Origin: Chloroflexota bacterium
GTDB taxonomy: Bacteria > Chloroflexota > Anaerolineae > SpSt-313
Assembly: GCA_029553955.1 (NCBI GenBank)
Contig: JAKPJZ010000250.1
Location: forward strand, 1-64,000
Direction: 5' to 3'
DNA length: 64,000 nt
Every line of letters starts with the position of its first letter. Within the stretch, counting starts at the first letter, position 1. This document shows, one piece after another, positions 34,265 to 44,852 of the stretch. Made by a program: the position numbers and the translations under genes. The notes under the pieces are model-generated. The model saw only the letters and a list, made by a program, of their open reading frames with translations, did not search any database and was not told the DNA's origin.

Positions 34265-34534
34265 TCAGGGCCTGGCGCGGCGGGCGCCCTGCAGCCAGCG
34301 AGTGAGGAACAGGGCGGCGATGCAGGCAGCCGAGCCTTCGAGGACGTGCACTTGGCCGACGACGAGGGCCTGCCAGGGGATGGCGAGGCCCACGAGCGCG
34401 CCGACGGCAAAGCCGCCAATGGCCACTGCCCAGTAGCGCACAACCTCTGCGGCGCGGCGGGCGAAGGCAAAGTGGAACAGGCCTGCGTACAGGCTGGCGA
34501 TGGCGAAAGACAGCACGATACCGGGCAGTGACAA
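34265..34534 (-). CDS. Small membrane protein, unknown
   Basis: The protein has 89 residues. Hydrophobic stretches at about 5-28 (IVLSFAIASLYAGLFHFAFA), 35-55 (YWAVAIGGFAVGALVGLAI) and 65-80 suggest two or three membrane spans, with a basic C-terminal tail (GARRARP). Codon use is G/C-ending as in real genes nearby. I do not recognise the family. The ATG follows GGAGGCTGATCGTTGTC, with a rather long spacing. Confidence 0.6.
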   Translation of the reverse strand: MSLPGIVLSFAIASLYAGLFHFAFARRAAEVVRYWAVAIGGFAVGALVGLAIPWQALVVGQVHVLEGSAACIAALFLTRWLQGARRARP

Positions 34535-34604
34535 CGATCAGCCTCCTGGGGCATGGTACATCATAGATGCACATGCTCCCTGACACGCATCATCGGCAAC
34601 GAAG

Positions 34605-34690
34605 ACGATGCACCGCAGAGACGCGGAGGGCGCAGGGTCTCTATGGTTATCGCCCTCTGTGTTCTCTGCGCCTCTGCGGTGATCCCCGTT
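34605..34690. repeat. Family B inverted repeat after mnmA
   Basis: CACCGCAGAGACGCGGAGGG and TTCTCTGCGCCTCTGCGGTG form a stem immediately after the mnmA stop codon and may act as its terminator. Confidence 0.75.
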
Positions 34691-34691
34691 T

Positions 34692-35843
34692 TCAGCGGGC
34701 GATAATGCCACCGCCGAGGACGAGGTCTCCTTGGTAAAAGACCGCCGCCTGGCCGGGGGTGACGTCGCGCTGCGGCTGCGCCAAGGCGACGTGCGCCCTG
34801 CCCTCGGCGAGCGGGGTGACGGTGGCGGGCGTCTCGCGGCCGTGCAGGCGGATCTTGACGGTGGCGGCGACGGGTCCGGGCGGCGGGGCGCCGGCGACCC
34901 AATTGACCTCTTCGGCCACGAGCGCCTGCCGGCCCAGTTCGCGCTCTGGCCCCACCACGAGCGTGTTGCGCGCGGCGTCGATCTCGAGCACGTAGAGCGC
35001 CTCGGCGGCGGCAATCCCCAGGCCCTTGCGCTGGCCGATGGTGTAGCAGGGCAGGCCCTGGTGCTGCCCGAGGACGTGCCCGGCGCGGTCGACGATGGGG
35101 CCGGGCCGGAAGGCCTCGGGGATGCGCGACTGCAGGAAGCGGCGATAGTCGTCGTCGGGTATAAAGCAGATCTCCTGGCTCTCGGGCTTGCCGGCGACTG
35201 GCAGGCTCAGGTCGTGCGCGGCCTGGCGCACCTGCCCCTTGCGCAGCTCGCCCACCGGAAAGAGCACGTGTCGCAGCTCGCGAGGCCCCAGCATGTACAG
35301 CGCGTACGTTTGGTCCTTGTCGCGATCTCGGCTGCGGCGCAGCTCGCAGCGGCCATCGGTGCAGGCGACGCGGGCATAGTGCCCTGTGGCCAGGTAGCGG
35401 GCGTCGAGGGCCAGGGCGCGCTCGAGCAGCACGCCGAACTTGAGATGGCGGTTGCACGCCAGGCATGGGTTCGGCGTCAGGCCGCGCGAATAATCGACCA
35501 CAAAGGGCTCGACCACGCGCTGCACAAAGGGCATTTCATAGTTGAGCACGTAGAAGGGAATGCCCAGGTGGCGGCAGACAGCGCGGGCATCGTCGACCGC
35601 CTCGAGCGAGCAGCAGCGGTTGAGCGGCGAGCGATCCACGGCGCTCTCAGCCCACAGGCGCATCATGAGGCCGATGACCTCGTAACCTTGCTCGACGAGC
35701 AGGGCGCAGGCCACGGCGCTATCGACGCCGCCTGAGAGGGCGACGACGACACGGCCGGTGGGGGTAGGCGTGCTCTGGGATGGTTGCTCGTCGGAGCTGG
35801 GCTGGGCGGGCTGGAAAGCCCGCCCCCACAAGGCGCTCGACAC
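34692..35843 (-). CDS. mnmA: tRNA 2-thiouridine(34) synthase MnmA
   Basis: The protein has about 383 residues. The PP-loop VALSGGVDSAVA binds ATP. The catalytic Cys pair lies in NPCLACNRHLKFG and in the loop near CRSRDRDK/CTDGRCEL, and GKPESQEICFIPDDDY is conserved. The enzyme thiolates U34 of Lys, Glu and Gln tRNAs. The real fold begins at about residue 30; the first codons (GRAFQPAQP) are encoded by a copy of the GGGCGGGCTTTCCAGCCCGC repeat. The best start is a GTG at 35843 with GGGAGG upstream, sharing one base with the stop of the preceding amidase gene. Confidence 0.92.
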   Translation of the reverse strand: MSSALWGRAFQPAQPSSDEQPSQSTPTPTGRVVVALSGGVDSAVACALLVEQGYEVIGLMMRLWAESAVDRSPLNRCCSLEAVDDARAVCRHLGIPFYVLNYEMPFVQRVVEPFVVDYSRGLTPNPCLACNRHLKFGVLLERALALDARYLATGHYARVACTDGRCELRRSRDRDKDQTYALYMLGPRELRHVLFPVGELRKGQVRQAAHDLSLPVAGKPESQEICFIPDDDYRRFLQSRIPEAFRPGPIVDRAGHVLGQHQGLPCYTIGQRKGLGIAAAEALYVLEIDAARNTLVVGPERELGRQALVAEEVNWVAGAPPPGPVAATVKIRLHGRETPATVTPLAEGRAHVALAQPQRDVTPGQAAVFYQGDLVLGGGIIAR

Positions 35844-36604
35844 TACCAGATCACCTCCCGAATGTCGCCCCACTCGCCCACGCGAGCATAGATAATGCCC
35901 CTGCTAAAGCCCTGCCCCCGGTATTGCTGTCCGGCGATGCCAAAGTCGAACTCGGGTGTTTCGGGGTTGCCCAGGCCGTGCTCGCGGGCGTAGCGCGGAA
36001 AGGCCGCCTCGCGGTTGAAGGGAATGCCGCCGGCGTTCCAGGCCGCATTGCGCAGCGTGTCGGCCAGGGCGTCGTCGATGCCATGGTAGACGCGGGCGAC
36101 AAAGTCCTGCCAGGGAAAACTGCGGGGGTCGCTGCGGTTTTTGGGGTCCACCTCGGCGTGGCGCAGCATGTTGGCGCGCGGGACCTGGTAGATCTGCACC
36201 AGGCCACGGACGTGGGCCACGGCGGCGTCGAGCTGCACCTGTGGCCAGGGGGGCGAGGCCGGGGCGGCAGGGTACTCGAGTTCGATGCCGATGGAGGCCA
36301 GGTTGGCATTGGGTTCGCAGCGGCCCGTGGCCGGGTCGGGCTGGTTGAAGCCGGGGATGTGCGAGCCCCCGGCGTGGTGCGCTGCCTTTTCGTAGGGCAC
36401 ACAGTGATGGATGACGCCCGCCGAGTCGATCAGGTCGTGCGCGCTCGACTGGCTGGGGTTGTTGGGGCTGCACCACCAGGCCAGGGCCGCATCGCGCGGC
36501 CCCTCCGTATCGTGGATGATGATGTAGCGGATGCTGTACTGTATGCCGCCGGCCTCGCGGTCGGACCAGTTCTGCGTGCCGTACCAGTCGCGGTACTCGA
36601 GCAC
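35843..36604 (-). CDS. N-acetylmuramoyl-L-alanine amidase (amidase_2) with C-terminal repeat module
   Basis: The protein has 253 residues. Zinc ligands of the amidase_2 fold are all present: H31 in YIIIHDTEG, H77 in AAHHAGG, and H149 with D159 in LRHAEVDPKNRSDP. Such enzymes cut the bond between muramic acid and the stem peptide. The last 65 residues (AAFPRYAREHGLGNPET, then YRGQGFSRGIIYARVG) recur at the end of the next protein upstream and resemble LGFP-type wall-binding repeats. There is no signal peptide. The GTG start at 36604 follows AAGGAGGT. The gene is coupled to mnmA by a one-base overlap. Confidence 0.88.
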   Translation of the reverse strand: MLEYRDWYGTQNWSDREAGGIQYSIRYIIIHDTEGPRDAALAWWCSPNNPSQSSAHDLIDSAGVIHHCVPYEKAAHHAGGSHIPGFNQPDPATGRCEPNANLASIGIELEYPAAPASPPWPQVQLDAAVAHVRGLVQIYQVPRANMLRHAEVDPKNRSDPRSFPWQDFVARVYHGIDDALADTLRNAAWNAGGIPFNREAAFPRYAREHGLGNPETPEFDFGIAGQQYRGQGFSRGIIYARVGEWGDIREVIW

Positions 36605-36624
36605 GACTGCACCTCCTTTGTCGG

Positions 36625-36696
36625 ACGTGATGCGTGATACGTGATGCGTAACAACCTTACGCAATACGCATTGCGTTTTACGCATTACGCTTTACT
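36625..36696. repeat. GATGCGTAATGCGTAA-type repeat (family C)
   Basis: ACGTGATGCGTGATACGTGA on the left and TTACGCATTACGC on the right form an inverted repeat between the two amidase-related genes. Copies of the family flank the 36706-38412 gene on both sides, and a third lies at 48524-48599. Confidence 0.75.
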
Positions 36697-36705
36697 AACC
36701 ACGCC

Positions 36706-38412
36706 TCACCACGTCATGATCTGCATGTCGTCCCAGCGGCCCACCTCGGCGTAGACGATGCCCTCGCTGTAGCCCTGGCCGCGGTAGAGGCGGCCGCCGA
36801 GGGTAAAGTCGAACTCGGCGGTCTCGGGGTTGCCGAGGTTGTGCTCGCGGGCAAAGCGCGGGAACGCGGCGTCGGCGCTGTAGCGCAACTGCAGCGACGC
36901 CCAGGCCGCCGTGCGGACCTCTTCGTCGCTGGGCCAGCCGGGCTCAGTCCCGCCCAGCCGTGTCCGAAACGCCTCGAGGTCAAAGACGCCGGGGCCGATC
37001 GGCGTCTGGCCACGGATGATATACGAAGTGACGACATCGGGCAAGGCTACCGTGTGCTTGTCCATGAGGTAGCGTACCAGGGCAGCAGCGGCTATGAGCT
37101 GGGCTGCCGGGTAGGGGTCGCTCTCGCCGTCGCGGTTGATCAGGCCGACGGCGATGGCGCAGTCGTTGACGCGCCGCTCCTGCCAGCGGGCATCGCCGGC
37201 GTGCCAGGCGCGGTCGGCCTCGGGCACGAGCTGGTAGACGGCCCCGCTGCGCGAGACGACATAGTGGTACGAGGCTTTCGCGGCCGGATCACGTAGCTGC
37301 TTCATGGTGGCGTCGAAATCTGCACCGCTGGGGTAGAGCACCACCAGGCTGGGCAGCGTGCCGGCGGGCCGCGGGTCCGAGTTGGGTGAGCCGCGCCAGG
37401 TGGCCTCGACATAATCGGGGCGCCGGTTCTCCCACGACCAGGTGCGCTGGAAGGGGCGGGCCTGCCACTCGCGGCGCAGCAGGGCGACCGCCGGCAGGTC
37501 AGCCCCGCCGCCGAACCTGGAGTTCTTATGCCAGGCAGCCTCCGAGAAATCCTGATGGCCAAAGGCTTCGGCCAGCCACATGCACTGGCAGAACAGGGCA
37601 TCGCGCCAGCGCCGGCTGCCGTTGGGGCCGAAGCAGCGCAGGATCTCGACGTTATACTCGGCGTGGCGCGTGACGTCGATGGGGGGGAGGGTGGGGTCTT
37701 GGTCCCACCCCGGCTCGTAGCCGGCCTCGGTGCCCAAGAGCGGCAGGCTGCGGCCCACATAGGCGCGCACGAGATTGTCGAGCCACTCGTATTCGAGGAA
37801 GCAGCAGCCGCCTGGGTCCAGGTGGCTCAGGGCACGGTTCAGGGGCCGGTTGTGGACGGCGAGCGCCGCGCCGTCGAGCGCGCCCAGGTGCCCGTGCAGG
37901 CGCAGCCATTCGAAGGTGGTGCGATACCAGTCGCGGTGCGGGTAGTGGCCGCCTGGCGTGAGCGCAGCCAGCAGCGGGATGCCGCCGCCCTGGCGGATGG
38001 CGTCGGCGTTGCGCAGGAACTGGTTGCAGACCTTGTCGACCCGTGCCCCCTCGTGCCACGAGGCCACGTCCCACTCGTCGAGCAGGTTTGGCTCGTTGCC
38101 CCACTCGAAATAGCGGGCGCCGGCCTGCACGTAGGCGCGAACCTCGGCCGGTGCGACCACAAAGTGCGGGTGCGGCCGGTAGCTGTAGAGGCGAACGATG
38201 ACCTCGATCCCCTGGCGAACAAAGGCCTGCACGAGGTCGACTTTGTTGGTGCCTGCGACGAGGGCCTTGAACCAGGTGATGCCCAGCTCCTGGCGCAGGT
38301 AGCGCGCATAGCCCGCCGGGTCCGCCGGCCGCGCGGCGGTGCCCGCCGAATCGTGAAAGCCCCAGCCGTTATCGGCCGGGGGCCGAGGGTACTGGCTCAG
38401 TGCCATGGGCAT
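36706..38412 (-). CDS. Glycosidase-like barrel fused to a degenerate amidase domain
   Basis: The protein has 568 residues. Residues about 10-330 form a cellulase-superfamily-like barrel (GITWFKALVAGTNKVDLVQA, RYFEWGNEPNLLDEW with the likely acid Glu, LPLLGTEAGYEPGW). Residues about 370-500 align with amidase_2, but the first His is lost (LVVLYPSG in place of IIIHDTEG), only WHAGDA remains, and the third His/Asp site reads TSYIIRGQTPIGPG. This domain should not bind zinc. The C-terminal module (AAFPRFAREHNLGNPET, YRGQGYSEGIVYAEVG) is shared with the neighbour. There is no signal peptide. An AAGGAG site precedes the ATG at 38412. Confidence 0.8.
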   Translation of the reverse strand: MPMALSQYPRPPADNGWGFHDSAGTAARPADPAGYARYLRQELGITWFKALVAGTNKVDLVQAFVRQGIEVIVRLYSYRPHPHFVVAPAEVRAYVQAGARYFEWGNEPNLLDEWDVASWHEGARVDKVCNQFLRNADAIRQGGGIPLLAALTPGGHYPHRDWYRTTFEWLRLHGHLGALDGAALAVHNRPLNRALSHLDPGGCCFLEYEWLDNLVRAYVGRSLPLLGTEAGYEPGWDQDPTLPPIDVTRHAEYNVEILRCFGPNGSRRWRDALFCQCMWLAEAFGHQDFSEAAWHKNSRFGGGADLPAVALLRREWQARPFQRTWSWENRRPDYVEATWRGSPNSDPRPAGTLPSLVVLYPSGADFDATMKQLRDPAAKASYHYVVSRSGAVYQLVPEADRAWHAGDARWQERRVNDCAIAVGLINRDGESDPYPAAQLIAAAALVRYLMDKHTVALPDVVTSYIIRGQTPIGPGVFDLEAFRTRLGGTEPGWPSDEEVRTAAWASLQLRYSADAAFPRFAREHNLGNPETAEFDFTLGGRLYRGQGYSEGIVYAEVGRWDDMQIMTW

Positions 38413-38430
38413 GGACGTGCTCCTTGGCGT

Positions 38431-38510
38431 ACTGCGTGATGCGTGATGCGTACAGTCGCCTCTTCCAACCTGCTCTGCCAAGACCGAACTTGTGTATTAC
38501 GCATTACGCA

Positions 38511-38515
<5 letters not shown>
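38431..38515. repeat. Family C inverted repeat supplying a stop codon
   Basis: ACTGCGTGATGCGTGATGCG on the left and TTACGCATTACGCATTACGA on the right form the inverted pair. The right edge contains the TAA stop (38511-38513) of the histidine kinase gene, so the repeat has replaced or defined its 3' end. Confidence 0.7.
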
Positions 38516-40067
<1,552 letters not shown>

Positions 40068-40173
40068 CGTTGTGCCTCCGCTTTCATGCACACAGTAGAG
40101 ATCGCTTAGCATTGTACATACTTCGCAGGCCGGGTGCAAGGCCTCGGCCTTCAGGATCTCGCGCAACTGCTCA

Positions 40174-40442
40174 GCCTGTCATTGCGAGTATCCCATGCCG
40201 CCGCGCGGCATGTGCAAGCACAGAAACTACTGCTGTCATTGCGAGGAGGCGGTTCGTGCGGGGCACGGACCGCCGACGAAGCAATCTCCTATGCCCGACG
40301 TGGAGATTGCTTCGTCGGCTGCGGCCTCCTCGCAATGACAAACGGGAAGTTTCTCGATAGCCGCAGCGAAGCAATCTCCAACGTGGCCGTGACGCGCATG
40401 GCTGGGGATTGCTTCGCTGCGGCTCGCAATGACAGGCTGAGC
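40174..40442. repeat. Family A repeats, three consecutive units
   Basis: TGTCATTGCGAG, GACGAAGCAATCTCC and GATTGCTTCGTCGGCTGCGG units and their complements fill the space between the divergent kinase and amino-acid importer genes. Confidence 0.85.
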
Positions 40443-40527
40443 AGTGACGATCTCGCTACATAGGTCGCAATTTGCGGTGGTTTTCCTGTTCGCACGCCCG
40501 AACGACGGCATGTGGAGAATGCCTCTC

Positions 40528-40556
40528 TTGACAGAGCTACAAACGTACCGTATAAT
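40528..40556 (+). promoter_or_regulatory. Exact consensus promoter of the branched-chain importer operon
   Basis: TTGACA (40528-40533), a 17-bp spacer and TATAAT (40551-40556). Transcription should begin near 40563, leaving an unusually long leader of about 328 nt before the first start codon. Confidence 0.8.
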
Positions 40557-40562
40557 GCGACT

Positions 40563-40890
40563 ATAGAGAATACTCCCGTTGTGTCGACGGCCGAATCGTT
40601 CAACCAAGGTGTCTCAGGGTTGAGGAGTCCAGCTTGTCTGGCGAATTCGCGCGTCGGAATGTGGCGGGAGTTTTCTTTATCTCCAGAACTCCTCGCCCTT
40701 TCGCAGGGTCCTCGCCTGCAGGAAAGGAGGTGCTCCACAGCCCACACTCTTGGGTCCGTGATGCGACCCCTCCTCGTTGTAGCGGAATGCGGGGCTGGCC
40801 GCCCCAACGTCGGTTGAGCCTTGGAGCAGCGCTCGGCGCTGTTCCGCCGTCGTGCATGCCGTTTGTTTCACCTGGAGGAGAGGAACTACT
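40563..40890 (+). promoter_or_regulatory. Long structured leader of the branched-chain importer operon
   Basis: No open frame fits. Several stems are visible: CCCT-TTCGC-AGGG, GGGTC-CGTGATGC-GACCC, and CAGCGC-TCG-GCGCTG. T-box hallmarks (the conserved GGTGGNACC segment) are not found. Regulation by RNA structure is possible but unproven. Confidence 0.35.
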
Positions 40891-42042
40891 ATGCGGACCA
40901 GACTCTTCGGCATTCTTCTCATCGTGGCGCTGGTGCTGCCCCTGGCCGCCTGCGGTGGTGGTGGTGGTGGCGGCAAGACTATCAGGATCGGCGTCATTGC
41001 ACCCATGACCGGCGATGTCAAGACCTTTGGCGACTCGACCAAGGCCGGTGCCGAGATGGCGGTGGCCGAGTGGAACGCCAAGGGCGGCGTGTTGAACAAG
41101 CAGGTGGAGATCGTGCTGGGCGACGACAAGAACGACCCGGCCGAGGCCTCGAACGCAGCCACCAAGCTCATCACGCAAGACAAGATCAAGTTCATCGTCG
41201 GCTCGGTGGCCTCCAAGTGCTCCATCCCCATCTCGGAGCTGGCCGAGAAGCACAAGGTGGTGCAGATCAGCCCCACCTCCACCAATGCCAAGGTGACCGT
41301 CGATCCCTGGCCGGGCGGCACGCGCAAGCAGTACGTCTTCCGCGCCTGCTTCATCGACGACTTTCAGGGCCCGGCCATGGCCCGCTTTGCCTTTGAGACG
41401 CTAAAGGCCAAGAAGGCTGCGGCGCTCTATGACAACGGCAACGACTATGTCAAGGGCCTGGCCGAGACCTTCAAGGCAGGCTTTGAGAAGCTCGGCGGCA
41501 GCGTCCACGTCTTCGAGGCCTATAGCATCAGCGATACCGACTTTTCGGCGCTCCTGACCAAGGTGCTGGCCGACGAGCCCGAGTTCCTCTACCTGCCTGA
41601 CTACTACAACAAGGTCAACCTGATCGCCAAGCAGGCGCGCGACAAGGGCTTCAAGGGCGTGATGGGCGGCGGCGACGGCTGGGATTCGGCCGACCTGGTG
41701 GTGGGTCCGGTGGAGGGCTGCTACTTTACCAACCACTACTCGCCCGAGGACCCGCGGCCCCAGGTGCAGAGCTTTGTGGCCGCCTACAAGGCCAAGTACG
41801 GCAGCGAGCCCGATGCCCTGGCCACCCTGGCCTACGACGCCATGAACCTGATGCTGAACGCCATCCAAACGGCGGGCTCGGAAGACACGGCCAAGGTCAA
41901 GGATGCCATGCAGAACACCAACAACTATCCGGTCGTGTCGGGCGACATCAGCTTTGACGCCAACGGCAACCCGCTGAAGAACATCCCCATGATCATGATC
42001 AAGGACGGCGGCTACCACTTTGGTGGCTTTGCTAAGCCGTAG
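40891..42042 (+). CDS. Branched-chain amino-acid ABC substrate-binding lipoprotein
   Basis: The protein has 383 residues. The lipobox LPLAAC is followed by a glycine run (seven Gly). The LivJ/LivK-type fold shows IRIGVIAPMTGDVKTFGDST, NKQVEIVLGDDKNDPAEA and PDALATLAYDAMNLMLNAI. It binds leucine, isoleucine or valine, or possibly another amino acid or amide, outside the membrane. It is the first gene of a complete five-gene HAAT-type operon. A GGAGGAG site precedes the ATG. Confidence 0.94.
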   Translation: MRTRLFGILLIVALVLPLAACGGGGGGGKTIRIGVIAPMTGDVKTFGDSTKAGAEMAVAEWNAKGGVLNKQVEIVLGDDKNDPAEASNAATKLITQDKIKFIVGSVASKCSIPISELAEKHKVVQISPTSTNAKVTVDPWPGGTRKQYVFRACFIDDFQGPAMARFAFETLKAKKAAALYDNGNDYVKGLAETFKAGFEKLGGSVHVFEAYSISDTDFSALLTKVLADEPEFLYLPDYYNKVNLIAKQARDKGFKGVMGGGDGWDSADLVVGPVEGCYFTNHYSPEDPRPQVQSFVAAYKAKYGSEPDALATLAYDAMNLMLNAIQTAGSEDTAKVKDAMQNTNNYPVVSGDISFDANGNPLKNIPMIMIKDGGYHFGGFAKP

Positions 42043-42057
42043 CGTCTGTCAACCGAA

Positions 42058-42089
42058 GCGAGGAGGGCGACGCGAGTCGCTCTCCTCGC
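42058..42089 (+). terminator. Hairpin between the binding-protein and LivH-type genes
   Basis: GCGAGGAGGGCGAC and GTCGCTCTCCTCGC form a 14-bp stem with one mismatch and a GCGA loop. It is probably a partial terminator or mRNA stabiliser favouring the binding protein. Confidence 0.6.
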
Positions 42090-42120
42090 ATCCTCTATCA
42101 CAGCCTCAAGAGGGGAGAGC

Positions 42121-43041
42121 ATGACCTACTGGCTGCAGCAGTTGCTCAACGGCATCGCCCTGGGCTTTGTCTATGCCTTGATCGCGCTCGGCTATACCAT
42201 GGTCTACGGCATCGTGCGCCTGATCAACTTTGCCCACGGCGATGTCTTCATGGTCGGTGCCTTCGTCAGCCTCTTTGTCCTCAGGGCGATCGGCAGCCTG
42301 ACCGTGACGGGCGCGCCCTGGGCCGATGGCCTGATCCTGTTCCTGATCACCGTGGTGGCCTCGATGGTCGTCTGCGCCGCGCTCAACGTGGTCATCGAGC
42401 GCCTGGCCTACAAGCCGTTGCGCAACGCGCCGCGCATCGCGGCGCTGATCACGGCCATCGGCGTCTCGCTCTCTATCGAGTTCTTTACCAGCCTGCGCTT
42501 TCTCTTTGGTCCCGATTTTGTGCGCTATCCCACCCCGCTGCCCTCCACGAGCTGGACGATAGCCGGCCTGCAGGTGAGCGCCATCCAGGTGCTCATCGCC
42601 GGGGTGGCGATCGTGCTGCTCTTGGGCTTGAACTATGTGGTGCGCTACACCAAGATGGGCAAGGCCATGCGCGCCACGGCCTTTGACCGCGATACCGCCC
42701 GCCTGATGGGCATCGACGTGGACCTGACGATCTCCTTCACCTTCGGCCTGGGCGCGGCGCTGGCCGGCGCGGCCGGGGTGCTCTACGCGACTTCGTACCC
42801 ACAGTTATACACCTTCATGGGCATCGTGCCGGGGCTCAAGGCCTTTACCGCGGCCGTGATGGGCGGCATCGGCAGCATCCCGGGCGCCTTTGTGGGGGCG
42901 CTGATCATGGGCGTCGCCGAAGTCGCAGCCAAGGCGACTTACTCGACGATGGCCGATGGGGTGGCCTTTCTGATCCTCATTGTTGTGCTGCTCGTCAAGC
43001 CGTCGGGCATCTTTGGCGAAGCAGCGGTCGAAAAGGTGTAG
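42121..43041 (+). CDS. livH: Branched-chain amino-acid ABC permease, LivH type
   Basis: The protein has 306 residues and about eight membrane segments. LivH signatures include LLNGIALGFVYALIALGYTM, YGIVRLINFAHGDVFMVGAF and AAVMGGIGSIPGAFVGALIM. It forms one half of the import channel with the LivM-type subunit encoded 5 bp downstream. Confidence 0.95.
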   Translation: MTYWLQQLLNGIALGFVYALIALGYTMVYGIVRLINFAHGDVFMVGAFVSLFVLRAIGSLTVTGAPWADGLILFLITVVASMVVCAALNVVIERLAYKPLRNAPRIAALITAIGVSLSIEFFTSLRFLFGPDFVRYPTPLPSTSWTIAGLQVSAIQVLIAGVAIVLLLGLNYVVRYTKMGKAMRATAFDRDTARLMGIDVDLTISFTFGLGAALAGAAGVLYATSYPQLYTFMGIVPGLKAFTAAVMGGIGSIPGAFVGALIMGVAEVAAKATYSTMADGVAFLILIVVLLVKPSGIFGEAAVEKV

Positions 43042-43046
43042 GCACC

Positions 43047-44087
43047 ATGAAGGTCAAGCTACCTCAGTGGGCTGTGCTCGTGATTGCACTGGTGGTGGGA
43101 ATCCTGATCCAGGTCGCCATCCAACTGGAGCTGCTGAACGCCTACCTGGCGCTGATCCTCACCTACATGTGCATCATGATCGTCTCCTCGCTGGGGCTCT
43201 CGATTATCTATGGCTTTACCGGCCAGTTCTCGCTGGGCCATGCTGCGTTCATGGGCCTGGGCGCCTATGCAGGCGCCGTCTTCACCCACTATGTGGGCTC
43301 GGGAGACGGAGTAGTGGCGCCCTGGGCCTTCCTGCTGGCCCTCATCGTCGGCGGGGTGTTTGCCGCCCTGGTTGGCTACCTGGCCGGCTTGCCGATCCTG
43401 CGCCTCAGCTCCGACTATCTGGGCATCGCCACCCTCGGCCTGGGCATCATCGTGCGCGTGACGCTGGAGAACTCGGACAAGATCATCCCCATCACCGCCG
43501 GCGCGCGGGGCATGACGGGGATCGATGCGCCGCCACTGATCTTTCTGTGGGCTTTTGCCATCCTGCTCTTGGCAGTGATCGTGGCCCGCAACCTGCGCTT
43601 CTCGAGCGTCGGCCGCGCCTGCTTCTCCATCCGTGAGGATGAGACGGCTGCCAACCTGATGGGCATCGACGTGGTGCGCTACAAGACCATCGCCTTTGTG
43701 CTGGGCTGCTTCTATGCCGGCGTGGCGGGGGTGCTCTACGCCCACACCTACGTCTTCCTGCACCCCATGAGCTTTGACTTTCTCAAGTCGTTCGATCCGC
43801 TCTTGATCGTCGTGCTCGGCGGCCTGGGCTCGCTCAGCGGCACGGTGCTGGCCGGCGCGGGCTGGGTGGCCGTCCTGGAAGGTCTGCGCATGCTGCTCTC
43901 TGGCGACCTGGCGCGCTTCCTCGAGTGGCGCTATGTGATCTACCCGGTGGTGCTGATCATCATGATGCTCCTGCGCCCGCAGGGCATCTTTGGCACGCGC
44001 GAGTTTGCTTTCCTGACGCCGCGGGAGGTCGAGGCGCCCGAGCCGGCGCTTGCAGATGGGGTGGTGACCGATGGCGCCCATTCTTGA
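43047..44087 (+). CDS. livM: Branched-chain amino-acid ABC permease, LivM type
   Basis: The protein has 346 residues and about ten membrane segments. Family motifs are GFTGQFSLGHAAFMGLGAY, IREDETAANLMGIDVVRYK and VLGGLGSLSGTVLAGAGW. It is the second channel subunit. The last 17 bp overlap the LivG start, so the two genes are coupled. Confidence 0.95.
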   Translation: MKVKLPQWAVLVIALVVGILIQVAIQLELLNAYLALILTYMCIMIVSSLGLSIIYGFTGQFSLGHAAFMGLGAYAGAVFTHYVGSGDGVVAPWAFLLALIVGGVFAALVGYLAGLPILRLSSDYLGIATLGLGIIVRVTLENSDKIIPITAGARGMTGIDAPPLIFLWAFAILLLAVIVARNLRFSSVGRACFSIREDETAANLMGIDVVRYKTIAFVLGCFYAGVAGVLYAHTYVFLHPMSFDFLKSFDPLLIVVLGGLGSLSGTVLAGAGWVAVLEGLRMLLSGDLARFLEWRYVIYPVVLIIMMLLRPQGIFGTREFAFLTPREVEAPEPALADGVVTDGAHS

Positions 44088-44852
44088 GATCAAGGGGCTC
44101 TCAAAGCAGTTCGGCGGCCTGCGCGCCGTTTCCGATTTTGACCTGACTCTGCAGGAAGGGGAGTTGGCTGGGCTGATCGGGCCCAACGGGGCGGGCAAGA
44201 CGACGGTCTTTAACCTGGTCACGGGCGTGTACCCCGTCTCTGGCGGCGATATCCTCTTTCAGGGCCGCTCGCTCTTGGGAATGCACCCCTATCGCATCAC
44301 GGCGGGCGGCATCGCGCGCACCTTCCAGAACATTCGCCCCTTCCCGGCGCTCTCGGTGCTCGACAATGTGCGCATCGCCTGCCACTGCCACGATGGTTAC
44401 TCGACCCTCGACGCGGTGCTGCGCAGCAGGCGCTTTTGGGCGCGCGAGCGCGAGATGACGGGGCATGCGCGCGAGCTGTTGCAGGTCTTTGGCCTGCTGG
44501 GCCGGCAGTACGAGGTGGCGAAGAACCTGCCCTACGGTGAGCAGCGGCGCATGGAAATCTGCCGCGCCCTGGCCGCCCGGCCCAAGCTGCTCCTGCTCGA
44601 CGAGCCGGCCGCGGGCATGAACCCCTCGGAAGTGGGCGCACTGATGGATCGCATCCATTTTGTGCGCGAGCGATTCCAGCTCACCATACTCTTGATTGAA
44701 CACCAGATGCGCGTGGTGATGGGCATCTGCGAACACATCACGGTGATGGATTTCGGCCAGGTGATCGCCAGGGGCAAGCCTCACGAGATCCAGAACAACC
44801 CGCAGGTTGTCGAGGCGTACCTCGGGCGTGGCGCGGCAAGGATGGCATCCTG

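Noticed and set aside
35843-38412. Prophage lysis module
   Set aside because: Amidase genes alone suggest it, but there is no holin, structural, integrase or terminase gene, and housekeeping mnmA and a histidine kinase are direct neighbours.
40563-40890. T-box riboswitch
   Set aside because: The conserved GGTGGNACC segment and a paired terminator are not found; only generic stems are visible.
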